Source: Melioribacter sp. | GTDB taxonomy: Bacteria; Bacteroidota; Ignavibacteria; Ignavibacteriales; Melioribacteraceae | Assembly: GCA_020723965.1 (NCBI GenBank) | Contig: DYHW01000010.1 | Span: forward strand, 1-42,532 | DNA length: 42,532 bases | Reading direction: 5' to 3' | In this document: piece by piece, positions 6,143 to 14,689 of the stretch | Layout of the letters: the number at the start of each line of letters is the position of its first letter | Position numbering within the stretch: position 1 is the first letter of the stretch | Notes under the pieces: model-generated | The model's input: only the letters and a program-made list of their open reading frames with translations | Told to the model about the DNA's origin: nothing | Database searches by the model: none | Made by a program: the position numbers and the translations under genes

Positions 6143-9142
6143 GTCGCGCTCCGTGCGAGCGCGTGGATTGAAACAAAATAGCGGTAGTAAAGAACTCACC
6201 ATAGATCGGTCGCGCTCCGTGCGAGCGCGTGGATTGAAACCTATAGGAGCTGATAACGACCTGCCAGGTAAAAAGTCGCGCTCCGTGCGAGCGCGTGGAT
6301 TGAAACTTTGTAACGATGCCTAGCGGTTGGCAAGGGAAGGTCGCGCTCCGTGCGAGCGCGTGGATTGAAACTAATGCTTTGCCAGGTGTGAAATCAATAT
6401 ACGAAGTCGCGCTCCGTGCGAGCGCGTGGATTGAAACCATTTAAACCTGCAGGTGGTGATATAATAAAAGGTCGCGCTCCGTGCGAGCGCGTGGATTGAA
6501 ACTTATATGACCAGTTCATAAAAAATAAAATATGAGGTCGCGCTCCGTGCGAGCGCGTGGATTGAAACCTTTAACATCAAAGTATATATCTTAGAGTTTG
6601 AGTCGCGCTCCGTGCGAGCGCGTGGATTGAAACATTTAACGAATTAAAAATGTTAGCAAATGGTGATGGTCGCGCTCCGTGCGAGCGCGTGGATTGAAAC
6701 GAGGTGGAACGTGGTTGGAAAACTTAATTAAAAGTCGCGCTCCGTGCGAGCGCGTGGATTGAAACCTTGATATTTTATGTTGTTATCGTAATGTAAAGCG
6801 GTCGCGCTCCGTGCGAGCGCGTGGATTGAAACTGGTAAAGATGGTTGTTTGGGCTGATACTAAAGTGTCGCGCTCCGTGCGAGCGCGTGGATTGAAACTT
6901 ATTTATACAAAACTAAAGCAAATAATGAAGTAAGTCGCGCTCCGTGCGAGCGCGTGGATTGAAACTGCATATTTAAATGCAAAAATTGATTTATTTTTAG
7001 TCGCGCTCCGTGCGAGCGCGTGGATTGAAACAACGATTTATTAATAACAATCGACTTGAAATAATGTCGCGCTCCGTGCGAGCGCGTGGATTGAAACTTT
7101 CAGCGATCCCGAATCGTTGACGAGCTGCATCTGTCGCGCTCCGTGCGAGCGCGTGGATTGAAACATCTCTCTATTTTGCAAGAAACCTCCGAAATTAAGT
7201 CGCGCTCCGTGCGAGCGCGTGGATTGAAACCATTTTACTTGATGATTTATATATGTGATCTGTCGTCGCGCTCCGTGCGAGCGCGTGGATTGAAACTTAA
7301 AAGTCTTGCTATGTCGCTTATGGATTTCCTGTCGCGCTCCGTGCGAGCGCGTGGATTGAAACCATTTATCAAGTTGATCTTGCCCAAACAGTTACTGTCG
7401 CGCTCCGTGCGAGCGCGTGGATTGAAACATATATGGTGTTATTGCAATCGGCGGAACAATCGTCGCGCTCCGTGCGAGCGCGTGGATTGAAACTGGAAAT
7501 CCTGTCGGTAATTTTTAGCGTCCCTCAGTCGCGCTCCGTGCGAGCGCGTGGATTGAAACTATCAAAGCGGTCGGGGCTTGGTCACTTGCAGGATGTCGCG
7601 CTCCGTGCGAGCGCGTGGATTGAAACTATTAACCCGCAAGATTCCAACCGTTGAGAATGAGTCGCGCTCCGTGCGAGCGCGTGGATTGAAACTTATGAAT
7701 ATTGATTGTTAAAGACGATGCGCTAAGTCGCGCTCCGTGCGAGCGCGTGGATTGAAACCCATAAGGAAGTGTTACATAATCAACAATATTTTGTCGCGCT
7801 CCGTGCGAGCGCGTGGATTGAAACTCATCATCATTTAAATTGCAGTCTTTGATTTTATGTCGCGCTCCGTGCGAGCGCGTGGATTGAAACTTTGCTACGT
7901 GTAATCCTTCGGGGCACGATTGGGTGTCGCGCTCCGTGCGAGCGCGTGGATTGAAACGACTATCAAAGGACAAGAGCTTTTATTGATGCAAGTCGCGCTC
8001 CGTGCGAGCGCGTGGATTGAAACATGTGCCCGCTCAGCCAATAAAGAGTGGTTATAAGTCGCGCTCCGTGCGAGCGCGTGGATTGAAACGATAACAAAAG
8101 AACTTGAAACTAATGTTACTTTGGTCGCGCTCCGTGCGAGCGCGTGGATTGAAACATCGTATATGGGGGGGACATACGATAAAAATTTACGTCGCGCTCC
8201 GTGCGAGCGCGTGGATTGAAACTGTGCTGCTCTGGAAGCTGCAGCATCCCATACATGTCGCGCTCCGTGCGAGCGCGTGGATTGAAACGACAAAAACAGG
8301 CGATGTTTGTTTAGTTACTAAGTCGCGCTCCGTGCGAGCGCGTGGATTGAAACTTGCGTATTAGCTCAAACATTTAAGAAGTCTACGTCGCGCTCCGTGC
8401 GAGCGCGTGGATTGAAACACAGTATCGGGGCGAGTTATTAGAGGCGTTAGGCGTCGCGCTCCGTGCGAGCGCGTGGATTGAAACTGGCAATGGATAGTCT
8501 GCGTAAGGGTTCTGACGAGTCGCGCTCCGTGCGAGCGCGTGGATTGAAACTTATAATATATAAACCAAGAGCTTTTTTAAAAGGTCGCGCTCCGTGCGAG
8601 CGCGTGGATTGAAACTTGTAAACCCTTTAGTTTTATAAACTCGATAACCGTCGCGCTCCGTGCGAGCGCGTGGATTGAAACTTAATAAATATAAACAAAA
8701 CAAAATAGAGCATCGGTCGCGCTCCGTGCGAGCGCGTGGATTGAAACCTGGCGATTTGCAAAGTCGATTAAACACAATCGATGTCGCGCTCCGTGCGAGC
8801 GCGTGGATTGAAACTTTTAAATTCTGCCGCATTGAGATTATGTAGAGGGTCGCGCTCCGTGCGAGCGCGTGGATTGAAACTGTTTAACCTTGTCAATTGT
8901 TACCCCGCTCAATGTCGCGCTCCGTGCGAGCGCGTGGATTGAAACAAAGCAAGATGGAAAAGGAAGAACACTGAAGGCGGTCGCGCTCCGTGCGAGCGCG
9001 TGGATTGAAACTCTTACGAATGTTAGCTTTAAGAATCTTGTTAAGTCGCGCTCCGTGCGAGCGCGTGGATTGAAACCCGTCGCCGTCCTCATCCAATCCG
9101 TTTGCACGGAGTCGCGCTCCGTGCGAGCGCGTGGATTGAAAC

Positions 9143-9506
9143 TAAAATGCTCGGCGGTTATGAAGAAGCTATACTTGTCGCGCTCCGTGCGAGCGCGTGG
9201 ATTGAAACCTCTTGCTGGCAGTAAACTTTCCAGACAAATCTGGTCGCGCTCCGTGCGAGCGCGTGGATTGAAACCTCTTGCTGGCAGTAAACTTTCCAGA
9301 CAAATCTGGTCGCGCTCCGTGCGAGCGCGTGGATTGAAACATATGACGGATTAAATTCTCCATCTCTTTACGGCGTCGCGCTCCGTGCGAGCGCGTGGAT
9401 TGAAACTAAAATGCTCGGCGGTTATGAAGAAGCTATACTTGTCGCGCTCCGTGCGAGCGCGTGGATTGAAACCTCTTGCTGGCAGTAAACTTTCCAGACA
9501 AATCTG
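9143..9506 (+). repeat. Duplicated spacer block A-B-B-C-A-B
   Basis: Spacer 47 (9143-9176, starts TAAAATGCTCGG) is identical to spacer 51 (9407-9440). Spacer 48 (9209-9242, starts CTCTTGCTGGC) is identical to spacer 49 (9275-9308) and spacer 52 (9473-9506). Spacer 50 (9341-9374) is unique. The order is therefore A-B-B-C-A-B, best explained by unequal recombination or slippage between the identical repeats, not by repeated acquisition. Confidence 0.95.
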
Positions 9507-10459
9507 GTCGCGCTCCGTGCGAGCGCGTGGATTGAAACCCCAGATGCGGGAAGCGGTGCGACTACTGTTGATGTCGCGCTCCGTGCGAGCGCGTGGATTG
9601 AAACGAGTTACACAGGCAAGTTGGACGGGCGCAAAAACTGTCGCGCTCCGTGCGAGCGCGTGGATTGAAACACCAAAGTAAAATTGAACATCCGGATACA
9701 CTTTGGTCGCGCTCCGTGCGAGCGCGTGGATTGAAACATTTTTTAGTTTAATTTTGTTGACATTTGTAAACAGTCGCGCTCCGTGCGAGCGCGTGGATTG
9801 AAACTCACTGAAGGAAGTTGCAGTAACCGGTTTGAGGTCGCGCTCCGTGCGAGCGCGTGGATTGAAACTTTGCGTTCTCATACCAAGAGAACATCCAAAA
9901 AAGTCGCGCTCCGTGCGAGCGCGTGGATTGAAACTTAAAACCAATCTTTGCACTGTCGTAAACACTTGGTCGCGCTCCGTGCGAGCGCGTGGATTGAAAC
10001 TACCGATACCGGATGGCACAGCGGCGTGAGCGCGTCGCGCTCCGTGCGAGCGCGTGGATTGAAACCGTGCGACAGAGCCAGTAACCTTTTTTATCACTGT
10101 CGCGCTCCGTGCGAGCGCGTGGATTGAAACTGTCTACCAGGTTAGTTGCAACAATCGTTGTTCCGTCGCGCTCCGTGCGAGCGCGTGGATTGAAACTTTG
10201 AGATTGGCTTATTAAAACTGCACGGTTGGGTCGCGCTCCGTGCGAGCGCGTGGATTGAAACCCATCATTGCCCGGTATTATAACACGTTTACCTTGTCGC
10301 GCTCCGTGCGAGCGCGTGGATTGAAACTTGCATCTTAATAATACCAGCGGATCCCTCATTTGTCGCGCTCCGTGCGAGCGCGTGGATTGAAACATTTGCT
10401 GGTTAGGCGGATTTTGGCGGTAGGAAAGTCGCGCTCCGTGCGAGCGCGTGGATTGAAAC

Positions 10460-10809
10460 GTTAATGTTCTTAAAACTTTTGGTGTGCCTACTGTCTGCTC
10501 TAACTTACACAGCGGATTAATGTTGGTTTTAATCATGCATGCGGCGGACAAGTATTGTCAAAGCCTGTCCCGCGTTGCGGGATCTATTTTAGATAAGTTT
10601 TAGCAGGAAAAGCAAATCACAACTGCCACTTGATTGGTATATGTCCCGCCACTTTGGAGCGCAATAAAGAAAGAGCTCCCGGGTTTGTAACATAAGTTTC
10701 CATGCGGTTTATTGAGATTGGATATTAATGTGAATTTTTATACTTAATAAAGCTGTTTCTTTTTCGATTATTTAGATATAGATTTGCATCCGAAGTAAAG
10801 AAAGTAAAA
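10460..10809. other. Gene-free stretch between array end and Panacea gene
   Basis: No gene seen. It holds the array trailer, a dispersed repeat with a GACAA-GTA-TTGTC palindrome, and a GC-rich hairpin (TCCCGC-GTT-GCGGGA at 10568-10582) followed by TCTATTTT, which might stop array transcription. The promoter of the downstream pair must lie in about 10600-10800; no clear boxes were found. Confidence 0.6.
10532..10582. repeat. Dispersed repeat, copy 1, with hairpin
   Basis: The segment ATCATGC, then GGCGGACAAGTATTGTCAAA, recurs with few changes at 16472-16502. The core GACAA-GTA-TTGTC (10547-10559) is a perfect inverted repeat and would form a small hairpin or a protein-binding dyad. Directly after it is a stem-loop (10568-10582). 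Confidence 0.6.
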
Positions 10810-11361
10810 ATGAATATAACAGAACAAAAGATTGTCAACGCGATAATCTACTTTGTAAAGAACACCAAAGACTGCAAGAAAACAAAACTCTTCAAACTTC
10901 TCTACTATTTGGACTTTATTCACTTCAAGCAGCATGGTCTTTCTGTAACAGGTTACAATTATATAAGTATGCCGTACGGTCCGGTTCCTTCTAAACTCTT
11001 AGAACAATTTGAAAAGGACGAATTCCCGGAAGAGTTTAAGAAAAATTTTTCCGTGGAAAAAGTTACTGATGATGACGATAAGTATAGTTATCAAATACAT
11101 TTGAAAAATAAGATTCCGGACTTAGATTGGTTTACTCCGAATGAATTATCTGTTCTTGAAGAAGTCGCATTCATGTATAAAGAAGCGCCCGCCAAAGATT
11201 TGGTTGAGGCAACTCATTTTAGAAATACACCATGGGATAAGACTGTTAAGACTAAAGGAATGGGAAAACAGATAGATTATTTTTTAGCGTTAGATGAAGA
11301 ATCAACTTTAACACAAGAAGAAATAGAAGAAAGGTTCAGGTTACAAAAAGAATTGGGGTGA
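10810..11361 (+). CDS. Panacea-domain (DUF4065) protein, probable antitoxin
   Basis: The N-terminal 150 residues match the Panacea/DUF4065 (SocA-like) domain: K-T-K-L-F-K-L-L-Y-Y-L-D-F at about residues 21-33, then G-Y-N-Y-I-S-M-P-Y-G-P-V-P (about 48-60), and the C-terminal T-H-F-R-N-T-P-W-D motif. The domain is known as a widely shared antitoxin module that neutralises many unrelated toxins. The next gene starts 1 bp after the stop (stop 11359-11361, ATG 11363), so the two are co-translated in the usual TA layout, antitoxin first. The pair lies directly behind the CRISPR array. That this one is an antitoxin is inferred from domain and context. Confidence 0.8.
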   Translation: MNITEQKIVNAIIYFVKNTKDCKKTKLFKLLYYLDFIHFKQHGLSVTGYNYISMPYGPVPSKLLEQFEKDEFPEEFKKNFSVEKVTDDDDKYSYQIHLKNKIPDLDWFTPNELSVLEEVAFMYKEAPAKDLVEATHFRNTPWDKTVKTKGMGKQIDYFLALDEESTLTQEEIEERFRLQKELG

Positions 11362-11362
11362 T

Positions 11363-11770
11363 ATGCCGCTATTCGAAGCAGGAACAACTTTCCTCGATCA
11401 CCGTGCGCCTAACATTCAAGGTGAAAAAGCAAAATATTTTATAGGCTTGAATAATGCCGATGATGAAGATGATGTTATTGTTACTTTTGTTTTTAATACC
11501 GAACACAGAATGGATTTATATCATCCCGGCTGCAATAAAGAAAAACAAAAATTTGTACTAAAGCCAAAAGAAATTAACTACTTAATTGAACACACTTCAA
11601 TAATGTTATCAATTCCTTGTTATTATCAACTGAATGAAATAATAAATAGTCGTTTAATAAAAATCCTTGATAAAGTTAGCGACACATTAGCCCGCCAAAT
11701 CAAAAACTGTCTTGATCTAAAGAATGTAACAAGTAAATTTCATCACCTCATTAAAGAGAGTTTTAATTAA
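11363..11770 (+). CDS. Small protein paired with Panacea gene, possible toxin
   Basis: Not recognised with certainty. A 135-residue soluble protein with no signal peptide or membrane segment. It begins P-L-F-E-A-G-T-T-F-L-D-H-R and contains K-A-K-Y-F-I-G-L-N and a run of alternating strands (V-I-V-T-F-V-F-N-T, K-F-V-L-K-P-K-E-I-N-Y-L). It ends in helices rich in I-K-x-x-L-D-K-V. The beta-rich first half followed by helices resembles the MazF/PemK-like small-barrel arrangement, but no signature motif proves it. Its 1-bp spacing to a Panacea gene makes a toxin role the best guess. Confidence 0.55.
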   Translation: MPLFEAGTTFLDHRAPNIQGEKAKYFIGLNNADDEDDVIVTFVFNTEHRMDLYHPGCNKEKQKFVLKPKEINYLIEHTSIMLSIPCYYQLNEIINSRLIKILDKVSDTLARQIKNCLDLKNVTSKFHHLIKESFN

Positions 11771-11925
11771 AAAAACGGAGTGTGAGAAGGTTACTCTATT
11801 CTCTTGCAGGTCACAAATTGCACCATATAAATATTATCAAAGAGAAGTATTTGTCGCAGAATGAATTAATGTTATCAGTCGTCTATTAGATACTGTAGAA
11901 GAAATAATGAAGTTGGTATTAAGCA

Positions 11926-12621
11926 CTACAAATTTTCAATAGCACCGCTGTACCCTCTGCCAATTGGTATAGATACTCCGCCGGCTAATTCAACTGATTT
12001 TGCCGTGTATGATTCAATCTTACCGACTGCAACTATAAAAGATCTGTGAATTCGTTTGAAGTGATTTACCGGCAAGAGGGTTTCCAGTTCATGAGTACTT
12101 ATTTTGGAAATGTATTCTTTTTTCGTTGTAATAATTTTTACGTACTCTCGTTGGCTTTCAATATAGATGATCTCCTGGAATGAAATTTTCATTTTTTTCT
12201 TTTGCACATTTAGAAAGATGAAATCTTTTATCTCATCTTTAACAGTTGGATCATATTCTTCTTTATGTGCTGTTTTTACCTTAGCTACGGCGGATAAGAA
12301 GCGTTCATAATCAAATGGCTTTAATAAGTAGTCAGTTACATTCAGATTAAATCCTTCCACTGCATATTGGTGATAAGCCGTTGTAATAATTACAGCAGGC
12401 GGATGCGGCAGTGTCTTTAAGAAAGCTATCCCCTTTAATTTCGGCAGATGAATATCTAAAAATATCAGATCGATTTTATTATCGCGAAGGAACTCAGTTG
12501 CGCGGATGGCATCCTTGAATGTACTTTTTAATTCAAGGAACGGTACTAGAGATATGTAATCGGATAATATTTTTACCGCTAACGGTTCATCTTCTATTAT
12601 TATACATTTTATTTTAGACAT
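11926..12621 (-). CDS. LytTR-family response regulator
   Basis: Two-component response regulator. The receiver domain (residues 1-120) shows the acidic pocket E10-D11-E12, the phosphorylated D56 (I-F-L-D-I-H-L-P) and the L-L-K-P-F lysine near residue 107. The C-terminal LytTR DNA-binding domain (about 135-231) has the I-x-Y-I-E-S-Q-R-E-Y-V-K-I and F-K-R-I-H-R-S-F-I-V segments typical of the family. The start overlaps the end of the kinase gene by 8 bp, so they form a coupled pair transcribed on the minus strand. Confidence 0.95.
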   Translation of the reverse strand: MSKIKCIIIEDEPLAVKILSDYISLVPFLELKSTFKDAIRATEFLRDNKIDLIFLDIHLPKLKGIAFLKTLPHPPAVIITTAYHQYAVEGFNLNVTDYLLKPFDYERFLSAVAKVKTAHKEEYDPTVKDEIKDFIFLNVQKKKMKISFQEIIYIESQREYVKIITTKKEYISKISTHELETLLPVNHFKRIHRSFIVAVGKIESYTAKSVELAGGVSIPIGRGYSGAIENL

Positions 12622-13591
12622 GACTTGATAGATTAATTTTTAATGTTGCGGTGAATACAGAATCTGCCTGTTGAATAGAAAGATCGTAATCTGTGTAGAG
12701 CAATTCCAACTGCCGTCTCAAATTAGCAAGACCAATTTTCTCTTTTGGATTCCTTTCATCAGATAATTTTTCAGTAGAATTTTTGACACAAAATGTTAAC
12801 TGCCGTTGATTAACCGAAAGATGGATATCAACAAACGACCGATTTCTTGTTTCAGAGACACCATGTTTGAAAGCATTTTCAACTAATGGAATCATCAGCA
12901 GCGGCGGTAAAGCTTGCTTCATATTTTCAATGTCGCAGTTAAAATTGATATGCAGAGAATCATCATACCGCAATTTTTCAAGCGCAATATAGTCTGTAAT
13001 AATCTTTATCTCTTCTTCTACTGCCATATATTCTCCATTGGTCTCGTACAACATAAAACGAAGCATTTTCGATAGACGCAAAATTGATTCCGGCGCCAAA
13101 TCGGATTTATCTCTTGCCAGGGAATAAATATTATTTAATGTGTTGAATAAAAAATGGGGATTCGTTTGTGATTTTAAATAGTTTAATTCGGCTTGCTGCT
13201 TTTCTATACGCAGCTGTTGTGTTGCCTGCTTTAATTTATTATGGTCAAAGATATGTTTGATAATTCCGAAAAAGAACATTGAGAAAAAAGCAAAAGGAAA
13301 ACCATATTCGACGACATCGCAAACTGTTTTGAACATTCGCAACTCAACATGAATATGCAATTGTATCCCGATATACCTCCAAGCATACACACCAAAAGAA
13401 TATAACATCAACTGAATTGATATTACGAGAAGGAACAGAAGAATTTTGGAAACATTTTTTTTCTGACTTCTAACAGATGGAAGACTATACTCGAAAAAAA
13501 TAAAATTGATGAAAACTATAAAGACCGACCGCCAAATGTGATTTACCAGCCGGGATCCAAAGTCTGCGGAATAATTTTGCACATCTATCAC
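12614..13591 (-). CDS. LytS-type membrane sensor histidine kinase
   Basis: Sensor kinase of the His_kinase/LytS (YehU) type, partner of the LytTR regulator that overlaps its 3' end. Hydrophobic segments fill about residues 20-115, then a short coiled coil (about 118-142), then the phospho-acceptor block S-Q-T-N-P-H146-F-L-F-N-T-L-N-N. An ATPase N-box (P-L-V-E-N-A-F-K-H-G) follows, and a late G-L-A-N-L motif. The GTG at 13591 is doubtful as start: the frame stays open upstream for 41 more codons and reads R-K-R-V-K-F-Y-L-W-I-G-A-A-Y-I-L-L-G, which looks like a basic N-terminus plus a first membrane helix. No ATG, GTG or TTG lies in that extension, so either a rare start such as ATT is used or the reading has an error. 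Confidence 0.9.
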   Translation of the reverse strand: MIDVQNYSADFGSRLVNHIWRSVFIVFINFIFFEYSLPSVRSQKKNVSKILLFLLVISIQLMLYSFGVYAWRYIGIQLHIHVELRMFKTVCDVVEYGFPFAFFSMFFFGIIKHIFDHNKLKQATQQLRIEKQQAELNYLKSQTNPHFLFNTLNNIYSLARDKSDLAPESILRLSKMLRFMLYETNGEYMAVEEEIKIITDYIALEKLRYDDSLHINFNCDIENMKQALPPLLMIPLVENAFKHGVSETRNRSFVDIHLSVNQRQLTFCVKNSTEKLSDERNPKEKIGLANLRRQLELLYTDYDLSIQQADSVFTATLKINLSSHV

Positions 13592-13874
13592 TATCCCAAG
13601 CAGTATATAAGCCGCGCCTATCCATAAATAGAATTTGACACGCTTTCTATCAATTACTCTTTTTGCTGTGCTGTTTATAAAATATCTCCGTAAATAAATT
13701 GGAATACTTATTCAATATAATTATTTCATCAAAGATTACCAGATTATTGATAGATGCAATTATGCCGTTGGTAGACTACAACCGGATGTGTATAGATATT
13801 TATTTTTTGTCTGCGTCTTATTTATATATTCTCACGTCAAAATAACATACAATTAAATAAAAAGGGAAAGCAGT

Positions 13875-14537
13875 ATGAATAAAATTATAAAGTTTGGAGA
13901 GGAGGTTCCCGGTTATAACATTCATGTATTAAATGAACGTGAAATAAGAGCAGCAGCAGGAATACTTTTTGTCATAATGTTCACATCAATTATGATAGTC
14001 GTTCTTAAAGGGAATTTTATACCGCTTAAATTTTCTATTACAGTCTTCCTTACAGATATTTTAATTCGCGTCATTATCAATCCGAAATATTCTCCCTTTT
14101 TAATAATGGGACGTTTGATTGTCCGGAATCAAGTACCGGAATATGTTGGCGCTGCACAAAAAAAATTTGCCTGGATAATTGGTTCAGTGTTGGCGGCTAT
14201 AATATTTATCCATCTTGGCGTGCTTAACGCATTTAGTCCAATAACGGGAATTGGCTGTCTAATTTGTTTAATATTTTTATTCTTTGAAGCTGCGTTTGGT
14301 ATTTGTATAGGTTGTAAGTTCTATTCTTGGTACTACAAAGAAAAAGCTCAATACTGCCCCGGTGAAGTTTGTGATGTTAATTCGAAACAAGATATTCAAA
14401 AAACATCTAAAATCCAGTTACTCATTGTGTTTGGTTTCATCGTGTATTTTTTCCTCTTAGTCTTCACATTAAAGGATAGCTATAGTAATGAACCACATGC
14501 CTTGTTTGTGGTTGAGAAGCCTTCACACTCTAAATAA
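13875..14537 (+). CDS. DUF4395 integral membrane protein
   Basis: 220-residue membrane protein of the DUF4395 family. It opens with F-G-E-E-V-P-G-Y-N-I-H-V-L-N-E-R-E-I-R-A-A-A, the usual family lead-in, and has about five membrane segments (around 28-48, 52-70, 98-118, 125-148 and 183-202). Cysteines cluster in C-I-G-C-K-F-Y and C-P-G-E-V-C after the fourth helix. DUF4395 genes are often found beside rhodanese genes and other sulfur-handling genes, and a multi-rhodanese gene follows here on the same strand after 152 bp. A role in membrane-linked sulfane sulfur metabolism is therefore inferred, not shown. The RBS is AAAGGGAAAG just before the ATG. Confidence 0.85.
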   Translation: MNKIIKFGEEVPGYNIHVLNEREIRAAAGILFVIMFTSIMIVVLKGNFIPLKFSITVFLTDILIRVIINPKYSPFLIMGRLIVRNQVPEYVGAAQKKFAWIIGSVLAAIIFIHLGVLNAFSPITGIGCLICLIFLFFEAAFGICIGCKFYSWYYKEKAQYCPGEVCDVNSKQDIQKTSKIQLLIVFGFIVYFFLLVFTLKDSYSNEPHALFVVEKPSHSK

Positions 14538-14689
14538 GGACATATTAATCAACAGAGAACAAGTTGTTTCAAACTATTTATCAATTAAGTATTCCTGCGA
14601 AACAGATGGAGGGCAAGTTTGAAATTATCAAGTTGTTCATTAAGGTAATTTATTCTAAAATATTTTTATACAAACGAAAGGAGTATAAC

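Larger units (their letters stand above)
6077..10459 (+). CRISPR. Type I-C CRISPR array, 67 repeats / 66 spacers by manual count
   Basis: The repeat unit is 32 bp, beginning GTCGCGCTCC and ending GTGGATTGAAAC, with an internal palindrome (CGCGCTC / GAGCGCG, 7-bp stem, 5-nt loop). This is the classic type I-C repeat cut by Cas5c 3' of the stem. The first repeat is 6077-6108 and the last is 10428-10459. I counted 67 repeats by reading; all looked identical, including the leader-distal one, which is usually degenerate. Spacers are 32-35 bp, mostly 34. The orientation (ATTGAAAC tail at the 3' end, leader after cas2) makes spacer 1 the newest. Spacer 1 matches cas1. Spacers 47, 48, 49, 51 and 52 include duplicates. 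I found no other spacer matching a gene in this window by eye. Confidence 0.98.

Noticed and set aside
6175..10427. Other self-targeting spacers
   Set aside because: I compared the translated spacers with the proteins in this window by eye and saw no second match; matches elsewhere in the genome cannot be tested here.
6063..10551. Many open frames on both strands across the array (repeated R-S-V-R-A-R-G-L-K and F-Q-S-T-R-S-H-G-A-R peptides)
   Set aside because: They are translations of the CRISPR repeat and spacers, not genes.
14564..14689. Upstream start of the rhodanese gene
   Set aside because: No ribosome site there; a strong AAAGGAG and a signal peptide support 14690.
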